The position numbers and the translations under genes are program-made. Below the pieces are notes generated by a model. It searched no databases and was not told the DNA's origin. It saw only the letters and a list, made by a program, of their open reading frames with translations. 57,695 nucleotides of DNA from Glycomyces sp. L485 (lineage in GTDB: Bacteria; Actinomycetota; Actinomycetes; Mycobacteriales; Micromonosporaceae): positions 1 to 57,695 of the forward strand of contig NZ_JAKZEW010000028.1 in NCBI RefSeq assembly GCF_022548875.1, written 5' to 3'. Position 1 is the stretch's first letter, and each line of letters begins with the position of its first letter. This document shows, piece after piece, positions 33,234-43,900 of the stretch.

Positions 33234-35524
33234 GACGACGTCGTGTCCGTGCGGCCGTGGTGTCGGCAGTGCTGCTTGCGGTGCTCGCGGCGATCGCGCT
33301 CGCCCCGTCACTGGCACCCGCGCCGGTAGACCGCCCGGTCGGTATGCCCTGGACGCCGCCGGGGGAGTTCCCGCTCGGCACCGACAACCTCGGCCGGGAC
33401 GTGTGGTCACGGCTGCTCGCCGGAGGCGGCGGCCTGCTGGTCGCCCTCCCGATCGGGGTCGGGGCCACCGCGGCCGGTTCGGTGATCGGGCTGCTCGCCC
33501 TCAGGATCGCCGTGCTGGGACGCCTGCTGCGGGCCGTCACCGCCGCGGCCCTCGCGATACCGGGGGCGGTGGTGGTCCTGGCAGCGGCGGTCCTGCTGCC
33601 GTCGTGGGCGGCGGTGGCGGCCGCGATGCTCGTGCTCGGCGTGCCGCTGTCGGCGCGGATCGTTCATGCCGCGGCCGTCGGGCTTTCGCACTCGGGGTTC
33701 GTGGAGGCCGCCCAGTCTCGCGGCGAGCGCCCTTGGTTCATCACCGTCGGCGAGCTGCTTCCGGCGGTGCGCGGCACCGTCGTCGCCGACGCGGGCGTGC
33801 GCTGCATCGCCGCGCTCCAACTGCTGGTCGCCCTGCACGTCCTCGGGTTCGGGCCGCCTCCGCCGACCGCCGACTGGGCGCTGATGATCCGCGAGAACCT
33901 CCCCGGCGTCCTCCTGTCCTGGGTCTCGGTCGCCGCTCCGGCGGCGGCGATCGCCGCGCTCGCCGCGGCGATCACCCTGGGCTTGGACGCGCTGGCGGGC
34001 ACCGCGCGACGCCGATCCCGTACACGCTGGACGGACGTGGCCGCGGACCGGAACGACGAGGCGGTCGCCTCACTGCGCGGGGTCACCGTCGACAGGGACG
34101 GGGAGCGGCTGCTGCGCGTCGACGAGCTGCGCCTCGCCCCCGGCGAGGTCGTCGGCGTGGCCGGGCCCTCCGGTGCGGGCAAGTCGACGCTGCTGCGGGT
34201 GCTCGCAGGGCTCCGCGAACCGGGCGTCGAGGTCGCCGGGACCGTTCTGCTGCTCGGGAGGCCGTGGCCGCGATCGGCCACGGCGCGGCGGCGCCGCCGC
34301 CGCGCCAGCGTCGGCCTGCTCCGGCAGGACCCTGCCGGCACGCTCGATCCGGGCCTGTCGGTCGCCGCGGCCGTGGCCGACGGCCGCCGCGTCCGCGGAC
34401 TCGACGCCGCGTCGGAATCGGTCGGACTGCCCGCCGACGCCCTCGACCGCCCGGCCGGTGCGCTCTCCGGCGGCCAGGCCGCGCGCGTCGCGCTGCTGCG
34501 CGCCACCGTCGCCGGGCCCGAGCTGCTGCTGCTCGACGAGCCCACGGCCGCCTTGGACGCCGAGAGCGTCGCGGCGGTCACCGCGCTCGTGCGGCGGCAC
34601 GCCGACGGCGGCGGTGCGGCGGTCGTGGTCAGCCACGACCGCGACTGGCTCGCGCGGTCCTGCGACCGCGTGCTCGCCCTCGACGCCGGGGCGCTGCGCG
34701 AGGCCGCCGAGTCGCCCGCGCGGCCCCGGGCCTTCGAACGGTCGGCCCCTGGACCCGAGCTGCTGCGGCTCGACGGCGTCGCGATCCCCGACTACGACGG
34801 CCTTCCGCTGCTCGCCGATGTCGACCTGTCGCTGCGGTCGGGCACGCTCACCGCCGTGCTCGGGCCCTCTGGATCGGGAAAGTCGACGCTGCTTCGCGCG
34901 CTGGCGGGGCTCCACCCGGTCGAGGGCGGCGCGGTCCTGTTCGACGGCGAGCCGCTGCCGACGGCGAGGGCCGTCGGGAGGGTCGCCGACCGTGACGGTG
35001 CGCAGCGCGCCGGGGTGCAGCTGGTGGCCCAGGACAGCGCGCTGGCGCTCAACCCGAGCCGCCGCATCGGTGCGCAGGTCGCCCGGCCCGCCCGGACGCT
35101 GCGCGGACTGTCGGGCGCGGCGGCGCGTTCGGAGGCTCGGGCCGCACTCGCGGCGGTCGGGCTCGGACCCGAGATCGCCGACCGCCTCCCCTCGGAGGTC
35201 TCCGGCGGGCAGCGTCAGCGGGCGGCGCTCGCCCGGGCTCTGGCCGCCAGGCCGCGGGTGCTGCTCGCCGACGAGCCGACGTCGGCGCTCGACGCCGATA
35301 CCGCGCACGCGGTCGTGGACCTGCTGGCCGCTTTGGCGGCCGAGGGCCGTGCGGTCCTGCTGATCACCCACGACGCCGAGATCGCCGACCGCGCCCACGA
35401 GCGCCACCGGGTCTCCGCGGGCCCATACCGGTCGAGGGTGGTCCTCGATGAGGGCCGGACCGATCCGCGATTGCCGGGCCCCTCGAAGTACGGCTCGATG
35501 AAGCACGAAGGCGGCGGTGCGTGA
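33230..35524 (+). CDS. ABC transporter permease-ATPase-ATPase fusion (DppC-DppD-DppF type)
   Basis: This 764-residue protein joins three parts usually encoded separately. Residues ~1-265 are a DppC-like permease (PLGTDNLGRDVWSRLLAGG; EAA loop FVEAAQSRGERPWFIT). Residues ~275-500 are ATPase 1: Walker A GPSGAGKST, signature LSGGQAARVALLRA, Walker B ELLLLDEPTAAL, H-loop VVSHDRD. Residues ~505-760 are ATPase 2: GPSGSGKST, Q-loop VAQDSALALNP, SGGQRQRAALARAL, VLLADEPTSAL, ITHDAEI. All catalytic residues are present in both. The frame is continuous without a start between domains, so it is a true fusion. It completes the importer with the two genes before it. Confidence 0.88.
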   Translation: MRRRRVRAAVVSAVLLAVLAAIALAPSLAPAPVDRPVGMPWTPPGEFPLGTDNLGRDVWSRLLAGGGGLLVALPIGVGATAAGSVIGLLALRIAVLGRLLRAVTAAALAIPGAVVVLAAAVLLPSWAAVAAAMLVLGVPLSARIVHAAAVGLSHSGFVEAAQSRGERPWFITVGELLPAVRGTVVADAGVRCIAALQLLVALHVLGFGPPPPTADWALMIRENLPGVLLSWVSVAAPAAAIAALAAAITLGLDALAGTARRRSRTRWTDVAADRNDEAVASLRGVTVDRDGERLLRVDELRLAPGEVVGVAGPSGAGKSTLLRVLAGLREPGVEVAGTVLLLGRPWPRSATARRRRRRASVGLLRQDPAGTLDPGLSVAAAVADGRRVRGLDAASESVGLPADALDRPAGALSGGQAARVALLRATVAGPELLLLDEPTAALDAESVAAVTALVRRHADGGGAAVVVSHDRDWLARSCDRVLALDAGALREAAESPARPRAFERSAPGPELLRLDGVAIPDYDGLPLLADVDLSLRSGTLTAVLGPSGSGKSTLLRALAGLHPVEGGAVLFDGEPLPTARAVGRVADRDGAQRAGVQLVAQDSALALNPSRRIGAQVARPARTLRGLSGAAARSEARAALAAVGLGPEIADRLPSEVSGGQRQRAALARALAARPRVLLADEPTSALDADTAHAVVDLLAALAAEGRAVLLITHDAEIADRAHERHRVSAGPYRSRVVLDEGRTDPRLPGPSKYGSMKHEGGGA

Positions 35525-35551
35525 GCGATGAGGGAAGGCGCCGGGGCCGGC

Positions 35552-35956
35552 TCAGTCGGCTTCGTAGCAGGCGCGGACGAGGTGCCTGAGCACATCGAGG
35601 TCGACGTCGTCGAGGTATTTGATGTAGAGGCACCCTGCGCCGGTCGTGTGGGCGCCGAGCCGCTCGAGCAGGTCGCGGTTCTCGATCTGCTCGGCCTCCT
35701 CGCCGTAGCGGCGGATCAGACCGTACAGAGCGAGCGCCTGCGCGCGGGGCGCGAAGCCGACCTTGACGGTGTCGCCCTCGCGGCCGGTCGCATAGCGGTA
35801 GTGGTACTCGCCGAAGCCGATGATGTGGCCGGGCCAGAGCGCGGGCTCCTCGCCGGTGACCTCGCGCATGATCGCGAGCAGTCGGGCCGCGTCCGCCCGA
35901 CGGCGCGGCACCTTCACCCGGTCCAGGACCATCTCGACGTCCCGCTCGGTCGCCAT
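35552..35956 (-). CDS. DUF1801 domain protein
   Basis: This 134-residue small soluble protein has the DUF1801 pattern: LAIMREVTGEEPALWPGHIIGFGEYHYRY and GDTVKVGFAPRAQALALYG (the YdhG-like fold). Function unknown. It lies convergent to the importer operon, 27 bp from its end, and before the PPTase gene on the same strand. Confidence 0.75.
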   Translation of the reverse strand: MATERDVEMVLDRVKVPRRRADAARLLAIMREVTGEEPALWPGHIIGFGEYHYRYATGREGDTVKVGFAPRAQALALYGLIRRYGEEAEQIENRDLLERLGAHTTGAGCLYIKYLDDVDLDVLRHLVRACYEAD

Positions 35957-36090
35957 GCGTCGATCCTAGGCCGAGCCGGTCGGCGATCGCATCAGCGATG
36001 TGGACGGTGGCCTCGCAGCGGCCTCGGCGGGACGCCGTACGTGGTCGAGTCGCCGGCGAGCCGGACCGCACCACGGCTCGATGTGCAGGC

Positions 36091-36795
36091 TCAGGCCCCG
36101 CGGCGGGAGGACTCGGCAGGTCGAGGCTCCGGCCCACTGTCCGTACGCGCGGCCACGGCGACGCTGGTGTGGACGCGGCCGCCCTCCCATTCCCAAGCGG
36201 CCTCCACCGCACGCGGCCCCGGCCAGCGTTCGAGATTCGCGGCGCCGATCTCCAAGACCATCGTCCCCGACCTGCCGGCTCGGTCGGTTCTGACGTCGGC
36301 GAGCCGGGCCCCGTCGAAGTCGAGCCAGATTCGCGTGGCCGGGTGCCAGGCCTTGAACAGCGACTCTTTCGCGCTGAAGGCCGTGACGGGGCCGTGCGGG
36401 CCCAGCCGGGCCGCGACTCGCCGCTCCTCGGGGTCGAGGACCGCCGCCGTCACCGACGCTCCGAGCACGGTCAGCGGCTCGGCGTCGATGCCGACCGCCG
36501 CCACCTCTCGGGCCCGGGCGACCGCTGCGGCGCGCAGGCCCTCGCAGTGCGTCAGGCTGCCGACCCATCCCGGCGGCCACACCGGGGCCCGGTCGGCGCC
36601 GACCGGCACGGCGACGGCGGGCCCGCCCGCCCGTGCCAGCGCCGCACGGGCCAGCGCCCGAGTGGTCGTGAACTCGCGCCGCCGAGACGCGACCGCTCCG
36701 GCGACCGCCTGGTGCTCCACCAGGGGCAGTTCCACGTGCGCATCGCAGGTCGCCCAGGCGAGCTGGACCTGATGGGGGAGTCCGGCGAACGACAT
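36091..36795 (-). CDS. 4'-phosphopantetheinyl transferase (Sfp/EntD type)
   Basis: This 234-residue enzyme activates carrier domains by adding the CoA phosphopantetheine arm. Motifs: PPGWVGSLTHCEGLRAAAVA, VAAVGIDAEPL (Mg-binding Asp-x-Glu) and VTAFSAKESLFKAWHP (WxxKEAxxK equivalent). It is likely dedicated to the five carrier domains in the two adjacent megasynthases plus ArCP. ATG at 36795 lies exactly 8 bp after TATCAT (36808-36803), so the mRNA is probably leaderless. The promoter contains metal box 2. Confidence 0.88.
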   Translation of the reverse strand: MSFAGLPHQVQLAWATCDAHVELPLVEHQAVAGAVASRRREFTTTRALARAALARAGGPAVAVPVGADRAPVWPPGWVGSLTHCEGLRAAAVARAREVAAVGIDAEPLTVLGASVTAAVLDPEERRVAARLGPHGPVTAFSAKESLFKAWHPATRIWLDFDGARLADVRTDRAGRSGTMVLEIGAANLERWPGPRAVEAAWEWEGGRVHTSVAVAARTDSGPEPRPAESSRRGA

Positions 36796-36798
36796 GTT

Positions 36799-36817
36799 TA
36801 AAATGATAATCAATTTC
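36799..36817. promoter_or_regulatory. Fur/Zur-type metal box 2 (divergent promoter)
   Basis: TAAAATGATAATCAATTTC matches 15 of 19 of the Fur consensus; the 7-1-7 core TGATAAT-C-AATTTCA also matches 13 of 15 of the actinobacterial Zur pattern TGAAAATCATTTTCA as I recall it. It overlaps the -10 of the PPTase and lies between that gene and the methyltransferase-PKS operon, so one site can control both. Confidence 0.7.
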
Positions 36818-36846
36818 ATTTAGTGTCGCGACCGAGGAGGCCGACC

Positions 36847-37986
36847 GTGAGAGACGCCGTCCGACGCGCCGCCGAGCGCGCCTGGGCCGAGGGCGAGCGG
36901 GCCCCCGTCGAACTCGACCGGGCCCGCGACCGGGCCAGCGCCGCCTCGATCGCGCGAGCGGTCCGCGACCTGTGCCCCGACGGCGTCCTCGACCCGGCCG
37001 CCCTGACCGCTGCGGGCGCCCTCGCCGAGCGCCACGCGCCCATCGTCGCCCGCTGGATCGACGAGCTCGAAATCCGCGGCCGACTGCGGGCCCGCCCCGC
37101 CGAAGGCGGCCGGACCGAACTGGAATGGCGGTGCGAGGCGCCGAGCCCCCGCGAGACCGCCGACGCCTGGGCCGAGGCCCGCTCCCACCGGTCCGGGGCC
37201 GCCCTGACCCGCTTCTTCGCCCGCGCCGCCGACCACCTCCCCGAACTGCTCGCCGACACCGTCCAAGCCCAGTCGCTCCTGTTCGAAGACGACGACGTGA
37301 CCGACGAGATCTACCGTTCCAACGAGGCCAGCCGCTACACCAACGCCGCCGCGGCCGCCGCCGTCCGCGCCCACCTCGAACCCCGCACCGCCACGGCCGT
37401 GTGGGAGATCGGCGGCGGCACCGGCGCGACCACCGAACCCGTCCTCGACGCCGTCCGCGACCTCGACCTGCGCTACCACTTCACCGACGTCGGCCGCTGG
37501 TTCCTCGATCAGGCCCTCGACCGCTGGGCCGGCCGGGCGGGCCTGACCACCGGCCTCGCCGACATCAACGACCCCGACCTGGCCTCGAACCTCGCGCTGC
37601 CTCCTGCCGGCGGCTACGACGTCGCGCTCGCCGCCAACGTCCTGCACAACGCCGCCGACCCCGCCCGCACCCTCACGGCCGTGGCCCGCGCCGTCGCCGA
37701 GGACGGCCTGCTGGTCATGATCGAGACCGCGCGCGAACACCTGCCCCTGCTGGTGTCGATGCGCTTCCTCATGTCGCCGCCCGGGCCCGGCGCCCGGTTC
37801 ACCGACCACCGCGCCGCCACCGGCCGTATCTTCCTCTCGCTGCCCGAATGGAAGGACGCGCTCGCCCGCTCCGGCTGGCGCCTCGACCTCACCGCCCCCG
37901 GACCCGACCCGTCGCACCCGGCGGCCCGATACGACCAGCACCTCCTCGTCGCACGCCGAGTCGCCCCCGAGATTGGAACAGCATGA
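36847..37986 (+). CDS. Stand-alone SAM methyltransferase of PKS-MT type
   Basis: This 379-residue protein resembles the C-methyltransferase domains of HMWP1-like PKSs: TAVWEIGGGTGATTEPVLDAV (SAM-binding motif I), RYHFTDVGRWFLDQAL and GGYDVALAANVLHNAAD (post-I/motif IV), plus an N-terminal helical region (NEASRYTNAAAAAAV) also typical of such domains. The start is GTG at 36847, 6 bp after GAGGAGG; GTG at 36823 is open upstream but badly spaced. The stop overlaps the PKS-NRPS start (ATGA). No MT domain lies in the PKS, so this free enzyme probably supplies the alpha-methyl group(s) in trans; inference. Confidence 0.85.
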   Translation: MRDAVRRAAERAWAEGERAPVELDRARDRASAASIARAVRDLCPDGVLDPAALTAAGALAERHAPIVARWIDELEIRGRLRARPAEGGRTELEWRCEAPSPRETADAWAEARSHRSGAALTRFFARAADHLPELLADTVQAQSLLFEDDDVTDEIYRSNEASRYTNAAAAAAVRAHLEPRTATAVWEIGGGTGATTEPVLDAVRDLDLRYHFTDVGRWFLDQALDRWAGRAGLTTGLADINDPDLASNLALPPAGGYDVALAANVLHNAADPARTLTAVARAVAEDGLLVMIETAREHLPLLVSMRFLMSPPGPGARFTDHRAATGRIFLSLPEWKDALARSGWRLDLTAPGPDPSHPAARYDQHLLVARRVAPEIGTA

Positions 37987-40900
37987 TCGAACAAGAGCAG
38001 CAGGTGGCCGTCGTCGCGATGAGCTGCCGGTTCCCCGACGCCGGAGACCCCGCCGCCTACTGGGACCTCATCCGCTCCGGACGCGACGGCCTCACCCGAC
38101 TCGACCCCGACCGCCTGCGCGCGGCGGGCGTGCCGCCGTCGCTGACCCGCCGCCCCGGTTACGTACCGGTCGCGGGCCTGCTCGACGACCCGACCGCGAC
38201 CGACCCCGCCGCCCTCGGCCTGTCCGAGACCGAGGCGACCCTCATGGACCCTCAGCAGCGGCTCTTCCTCGAATGCGCCGTCGAAGCGCTCGAAGCGTGC
38301 GGCCGCGCCGGCGGCGAACGCGGCGGCGCCACCGGCGTCTTCGCCGGGCAGTCCCTGCCGTCCTACCTGCTCGACAACCTCGGCCACCGCTTCCACCCCC
38401 GCGGCGGCGACGACCCGGTCGAGAGCCTCCACCTCCACGGCCTCAACGTCGCCGACTACCTCCCGCTGCGCACGGCCTGGCTGCTCGGGGCCACCGGACC
38501 GGCCGTAGCGGTCGGCGCCACCTGCGCCACCTCCCTGGTCGCCGTCCACACCGCCGTCGCCTCACTCCTGGCCTTCGAATGCGACACGGCGCTGGCCGGA
38601 GGCGTCACGCTGCGGCTGCCACAGGAGCACGGCTACTTCGCGGTGCCCGACGGACCGTTCTCGCCCGACGGGGCGACGCGCTCGTTCGGCGCAGGAGCGA
38701 ACGGCACCGTGTTCACCCAGGGGGCGGGCGCGGTCGTCCTGCGCCGCCTGCCCGACGCGCTCGCCGACGGCGACGAGATCCTCGCAGTCGTGCTCGGCAC
38801 CGCGGTGGGCAACGACGGCCGCGACCGTGTCGGCTTCACCGCGCCGTCGGTGGTCGGCCAGGCCCGCGTCGTCGCCGAGGCCCTCGACGTCGCCGACGTC
38901 GCCCCCGAGCAGGTCGGGCTGCTGGAAGGACACGGCACCGGGACCGCCCTCGGCGACCCCATCGAGGTCACCGCCCTCAACCAGGTCTTCGGCAGGGCCG
39001 AACGGCCGTGGTGCGCGCTCGGATCGGTGAAATCGCAGATCGGGCACACCGACGCCGCCGCCGGGATCGCCGGGTTCATCAAGGCCGTGCTCGCCGTCCG
39101 GCACGGCGAACTGCCGCCCGCCCCCGGCGCGCGCGAACCGAACCCCGACCTGCCCCTGGACGGATCGGCCTTCGAGCTGCTGCCCGAGGCGCGGCCGTGG
39201 CGGTCTCAGGAGCGGATCGCGGGGGTCAGCTCCTTCGGCATCGGGGGCGTCAACGCGCACGCCGTGATCGCCGGGCCGCCCCGGGCCCCCGTCCGCGCCG
39301 CATCAGCGACCGGCGGCGAGCCGGTCCTCCTCGTCCAGGCCGCCGACCGCGAGGCCCTCGACGCCCGCTCCGACCAGCTCACAGCGGAAGCCGCCACGCT
39401 GGAGGCCGACCGCCGCGCCGACCTGGCGGGCACGCTCGCGACCGGCGTCCGATCCCACCGCTGGCGCACCGCCGTGCTCGGCGGCCGGCGGCTTCCCGCC
39501 GCCGAGACCGCCACCGCGCCGCGGGTCGTCTTCGGCTTCCCCGGCGGCGGCGCCCAGTTCGCCGGCATGGCCGCCGGGCTCCACCGGCACGAACCGGTCT
39601 TCGCCGCCGCACTCGACCGGATCGCCGAGCGGCTCCGCGAGCGCACCGGCGCCGACCCGCGCGACATCGCCCTCGACCCCGCCGCGGTCGCGAACGACCC
39701 CGGCACCGGACTCCCGGCGCTGTTCGCCGTCGAACTGGCCGCCCACGAACTGCTCGCCTGGTACGGGCTCCGCCCCGACCTGGTCCTCGGGCACAGCCTC
39801 GGCGAATACGCGGCGGCCGTCGCCGCCGGAGCCCTCGACGAAGGCGAGGCGTGCCACCTCGTCGCCCGCCGCTCCGCGCTCATGGCCTCACTGCCCACCG
39901 GCGGCATGGTCGCCGTCGCCGCCGCCCCGGCCGACCTCGCCGAGCGGCTCCCGGCCCACCCCGAAGTGGACTTGGCCGCCGTCAACGGCCCCGCCTCATG
40001 CGTCCTCGCCGGACCACGGCACGCGGTCGAGGCCCTCACCGAGCGGCTGCGCGCCGACGGCTTCGACGCCAGGCCCGTCGGCGTCGCCGTCGCCGCCCAC
40101 TCCCGCCAGGTCGAACCGATCATGGACGCCTTCGCCGCCTCGCTCGGCGGCTTCCCGGAACGGACTCCGAGCCTGCCGCTGGTCACCACCGTGACCGGTG
40201 ACGTCCTCGACGGCCCGGTCGACCCCCGCCACTGGGTCCGGCACCTGCGCTCGACCGTCCACTTCGACCGGGCCCTGACCGCCGCCGCAGACGCCCCCGG
40301 AGACACCGTCCTCGTGCAGCCCGGCCCGGGCGCGAGCGTGCTCGCCGCCGCGGCACCGCTGGGACTGCGCGACCGCGTCGCCGTCCTCGCCGGGGCCGAC
40401 GAGGTCCACCGCCCGGACGCCGCGCCCGAGGCGCTGCGCCTGGGCCTGGCCCGATGCTGGAGCCACGGCGTCCCGGTCGACCTCGACAAGCTCGCCCCCC
40501 GGCACCGCTCCTACCCCGTCCCGGCCTACCCGTGGCGGCGCCGGGTCCTCGCCGAACCGCACCGGCTCCGCCCCGACGGGCGGCTCGGCCAAGGCGCGAC
40601 CGAGGCGGACGCGCCCTCGCCCGAGACCCCGCTCCAGCGCCCGACCTGGACGCGCGCCGAACCCGCCGCCGGCGACCCGGCCTCGCTCACCGGGCGCACC
40701 GTCCGCGTCACCGGACCTGCCCAAGACGTCGCCGAGGCCGCGCGGGCCCTCGAAGACGCCGGACTGCACCCGACCACCGGCACGGCCGACCTCGTGGTCG
40801 CCATCGCCGGTCCCGACCTCGCCGACGAGCTCGCACGCTGGAAGGACCTCGCCCGCGACCTCGGCGAAGCCCAGACCAGGCCGCCGCTGCTCCAGATCAC

Positions 40901-43900
40901 CCGAGGCGCGGAGTCGGTCCTCGGCACCGAACCGATCGACCCGGCATCGACCGCCGCGACCGGCCTCCCGCGCGTCCTCGCCCAAGAAGTCGACGGCGTC
41001 CGCTGGCGCACGCTCGACCTCGAACCCGACACGCGGCTCGACGCGGCCGCGCTCGTGCCCGAGCTCGCGGCACTGGCCGAATCCGAATCGGACCTCTCAC
41101 AGCACCTGGCGCTGCGCGGGCGGCACCGCTGGGTCCGATCCTGGACCCCCTGGCGGCCCGCCGGCCGTCCGACCGGCGGGCCGACCGACCGCGGCTGGTG
41201 GCTCGTGACCGGCGGATTCGGCAGCCTCGGACTCGCCCTCGCCGAGCACTTGATCGGCCTCGGCGCCGACCCCGACCGCATCGTCCTGGCCGGACGGACC
41301 ATTCCCGACCGCGACGGCCCGCGCGCCGAACGCTGGGCGCGCCTGGCCGGGCGCGGCGTACGGGGCAGCCGCGTCGACGTCACCGACGCCGACCGGCTGC
41401 GCGCCGTCGTCGGATCCCTCGCCGCCGAGCTCGGAGCGCCCGCCGCCGTCGTCCACGCGCCCGTCCAGATCGACCTCGCACCCCTGGCCGAACTCGACGC
41501 GCAAGCGATCGTGGCCGCACTCGGCCCGAAAGTGGACGGCGTCGAAAACCTCCAGGCGGCCCTCGCAGGCCACACCCCCGCCGTGCTCCTCATGTCGTCG
41601 GCCGCGGGCACCATCGGCGGCTTCGGGCTCGGCGCCTACGTCGCCGCGGGCCGCTACCTCGACGGCTTCGCCCAACGCCACGGCTGGCTCTCGGTCGGCT
41701 GGGACCGGCTGCGCCTGGGCACCCGCGAAGAGGCCGAAGCCGCCTCCGAGGTCAGCATGCGCCACGCACTCGACCTCGACGACGCCCTCCGGCAGATCGT
41801 GCTCCTGGCGGGCGCCGCCCCCGACGGCTACCTGGCCGCCTCGCCCACCGAACTCAACACCCGCTCGGCCCGCCTCGACACCGCCCGCCGCGTCTCCGCG
41901 GACTCCGGCACCGGCGAAGGCCAGGAACTCGACGCGTCCGAACAGATCGTCGCCGAAGTGTGGGGCCGCGTCCTCGGCAGGCCCGTGACCGGCCCCGACG
42001 ACGACTTCTTCGCGCTCGGCGGCCACTCCCTGCTCGCCACCCGCGTGCTCGCCGCCCTCCGCGACGAGCACGGCGTCGAACTGCGCCTCCGCGACCTCCT
42101 CGCCGCCCCGACCGTCCGCGGATGCGCGGCCCTCCTCGCCGATCGCACCGGGACCGCCGCCCCGGCCGAGACTCCGGAGCCAGGCCGCGGCGTCACGACC
42201 GGCTTCGGCCTGACCCGAGTGCAGCACGCCTACTGGCTGGGCCGCACCCGCGGCGTCGACCCGTCGCGGCCGAGCGGAGCCGAAGACGGCGTGGGATGCC
42301 ACTTCTTCCTCGAATACTCCGCAGACGACTTCGACCCAGGCCGCTACGAGGCTGCGTGGCGCGCCGTCATCGCGCGCCACCCCATGCTCCGCACCGTCAT
42401 CGACGGCTCCGGCCGCCACCGCCTGGTCGAGCCCGCCCCGGAGTTCACACTGCCGGTGCGCGACCTCACGGCCTTCGACGCGGCCGAGGCCGCCGAGCGG
42501 CTCGACCAGGTCCGGGCGCGGCTGTCGTCCCGCGTCGCCGAACCCGACCGCTGGCCGCTGCTGCACCCCGAGGCCGTCCTCCTCCCCGGCGGCGAAGCCC
42601 GGGTGCTGCTCTCGGTCGACGTCCTCGTCTGCGACTCCGCGAGCTGGATGATCGTCGACCGGGAACTGCGCGCGCACTACGAGAACCCCGCGATCGAGCT
42701 GCCGTCGGTGACGACCACGTTCGGCGACTGCGTCGAGGCTCTGGCGCGCGCCCAGGAAGGCCCCGAGCGCCGCCGCGCCGAGAAGTACTGGCTCGACCGC
42801 GTCGACGACCTCCCAGGCGCGCCCGCGATCCGCCACCCCGGCGCCGCCGGAGGCGCACCCCGCTTCACCCGGATCAGCGGCACCGTCCCCGCCTCCGCGT
42901 GGCGGCCCCTGGCCGAAGAGGCCGCGCGGCGGCGCCTGACCCCCACCGCCGTGGTCCTGTCCGCCTACCGCGACGTCCTCGCCGAATGGTCCGGCGACGA
43001 CCGGTTCAGCGTCACCCTCACCGTCTTCGACCGCCCCGAGCTGCCCGAGGTCGACCGGGTCGTCGGCGAGTTCTCGACCCTGCTCGTCCACGAGGTCGAA
43101 CCCGACCGGCCGGCGGACCGCTGGGAGCGGATCGCGACCGTGCAGGCGCGCCTGGTCGACGACCTCGACCACCGCGCCTACTCCGGCCTCGAAGTGCTCA
43201 CCGCCTGGTCTCGCGCCCGCGGCCGCACCGCCAACATCCCCGTCGTGTTCACCTCCATGCTCGGCCTCGACCGCTGGGCCGGCCAGGACGCCCACCGGCA
43301 CGACTGGCTCGGCGACCACGTCGGCGGCGTCAGTCAGACCCCGCAGGTGTGGCTCGACCACCAGGCCTTCGAGAACGACGGCGAACTCGTCCTCCAATGG
43401 GACGTGTGCGAGACCGAGATCGACCTCGACCAGGCCCGAACCTGGTTCGACCGATACCTCGAAGCCCTCGGCGGCAAGGCGGCCGAACCGGAGACCGGCA
43501 CCGCGGCACTCCTCGCACGGATCTGGGGCGACCTGCTGCACGTCGAACCCGACCGGATCGGCGAGAGCACCTTCCTCGCGCTCGGCGGCGATTCCCTCCT
43601 GGCCGTGCGCATGGCCGCCGAGATCCGCCGCACCACCGGAGTCGTCCTCGCGCTCGCCGACGTCCGCGCCGACCTGACCCTCGCCGAGCTGACCGCCCTC
43701 GTCGACGGCGCCGGAGCCGACGGACTGCCCGCGCTCACCCGCCGCGAGCACCCCGACGAGCCGTTCGAACTGCTCCCGCTCCAGCAGGCCTACTTCGTCG
43801 GCCAGTCCGGCGGCTGGGACATCTCCTACGACACCGTCCACGTCACCACCGACGTCGCCCTCGACGGCGTCCGCGCCGAAGGCCTGCGCGAGGCCCTCCA

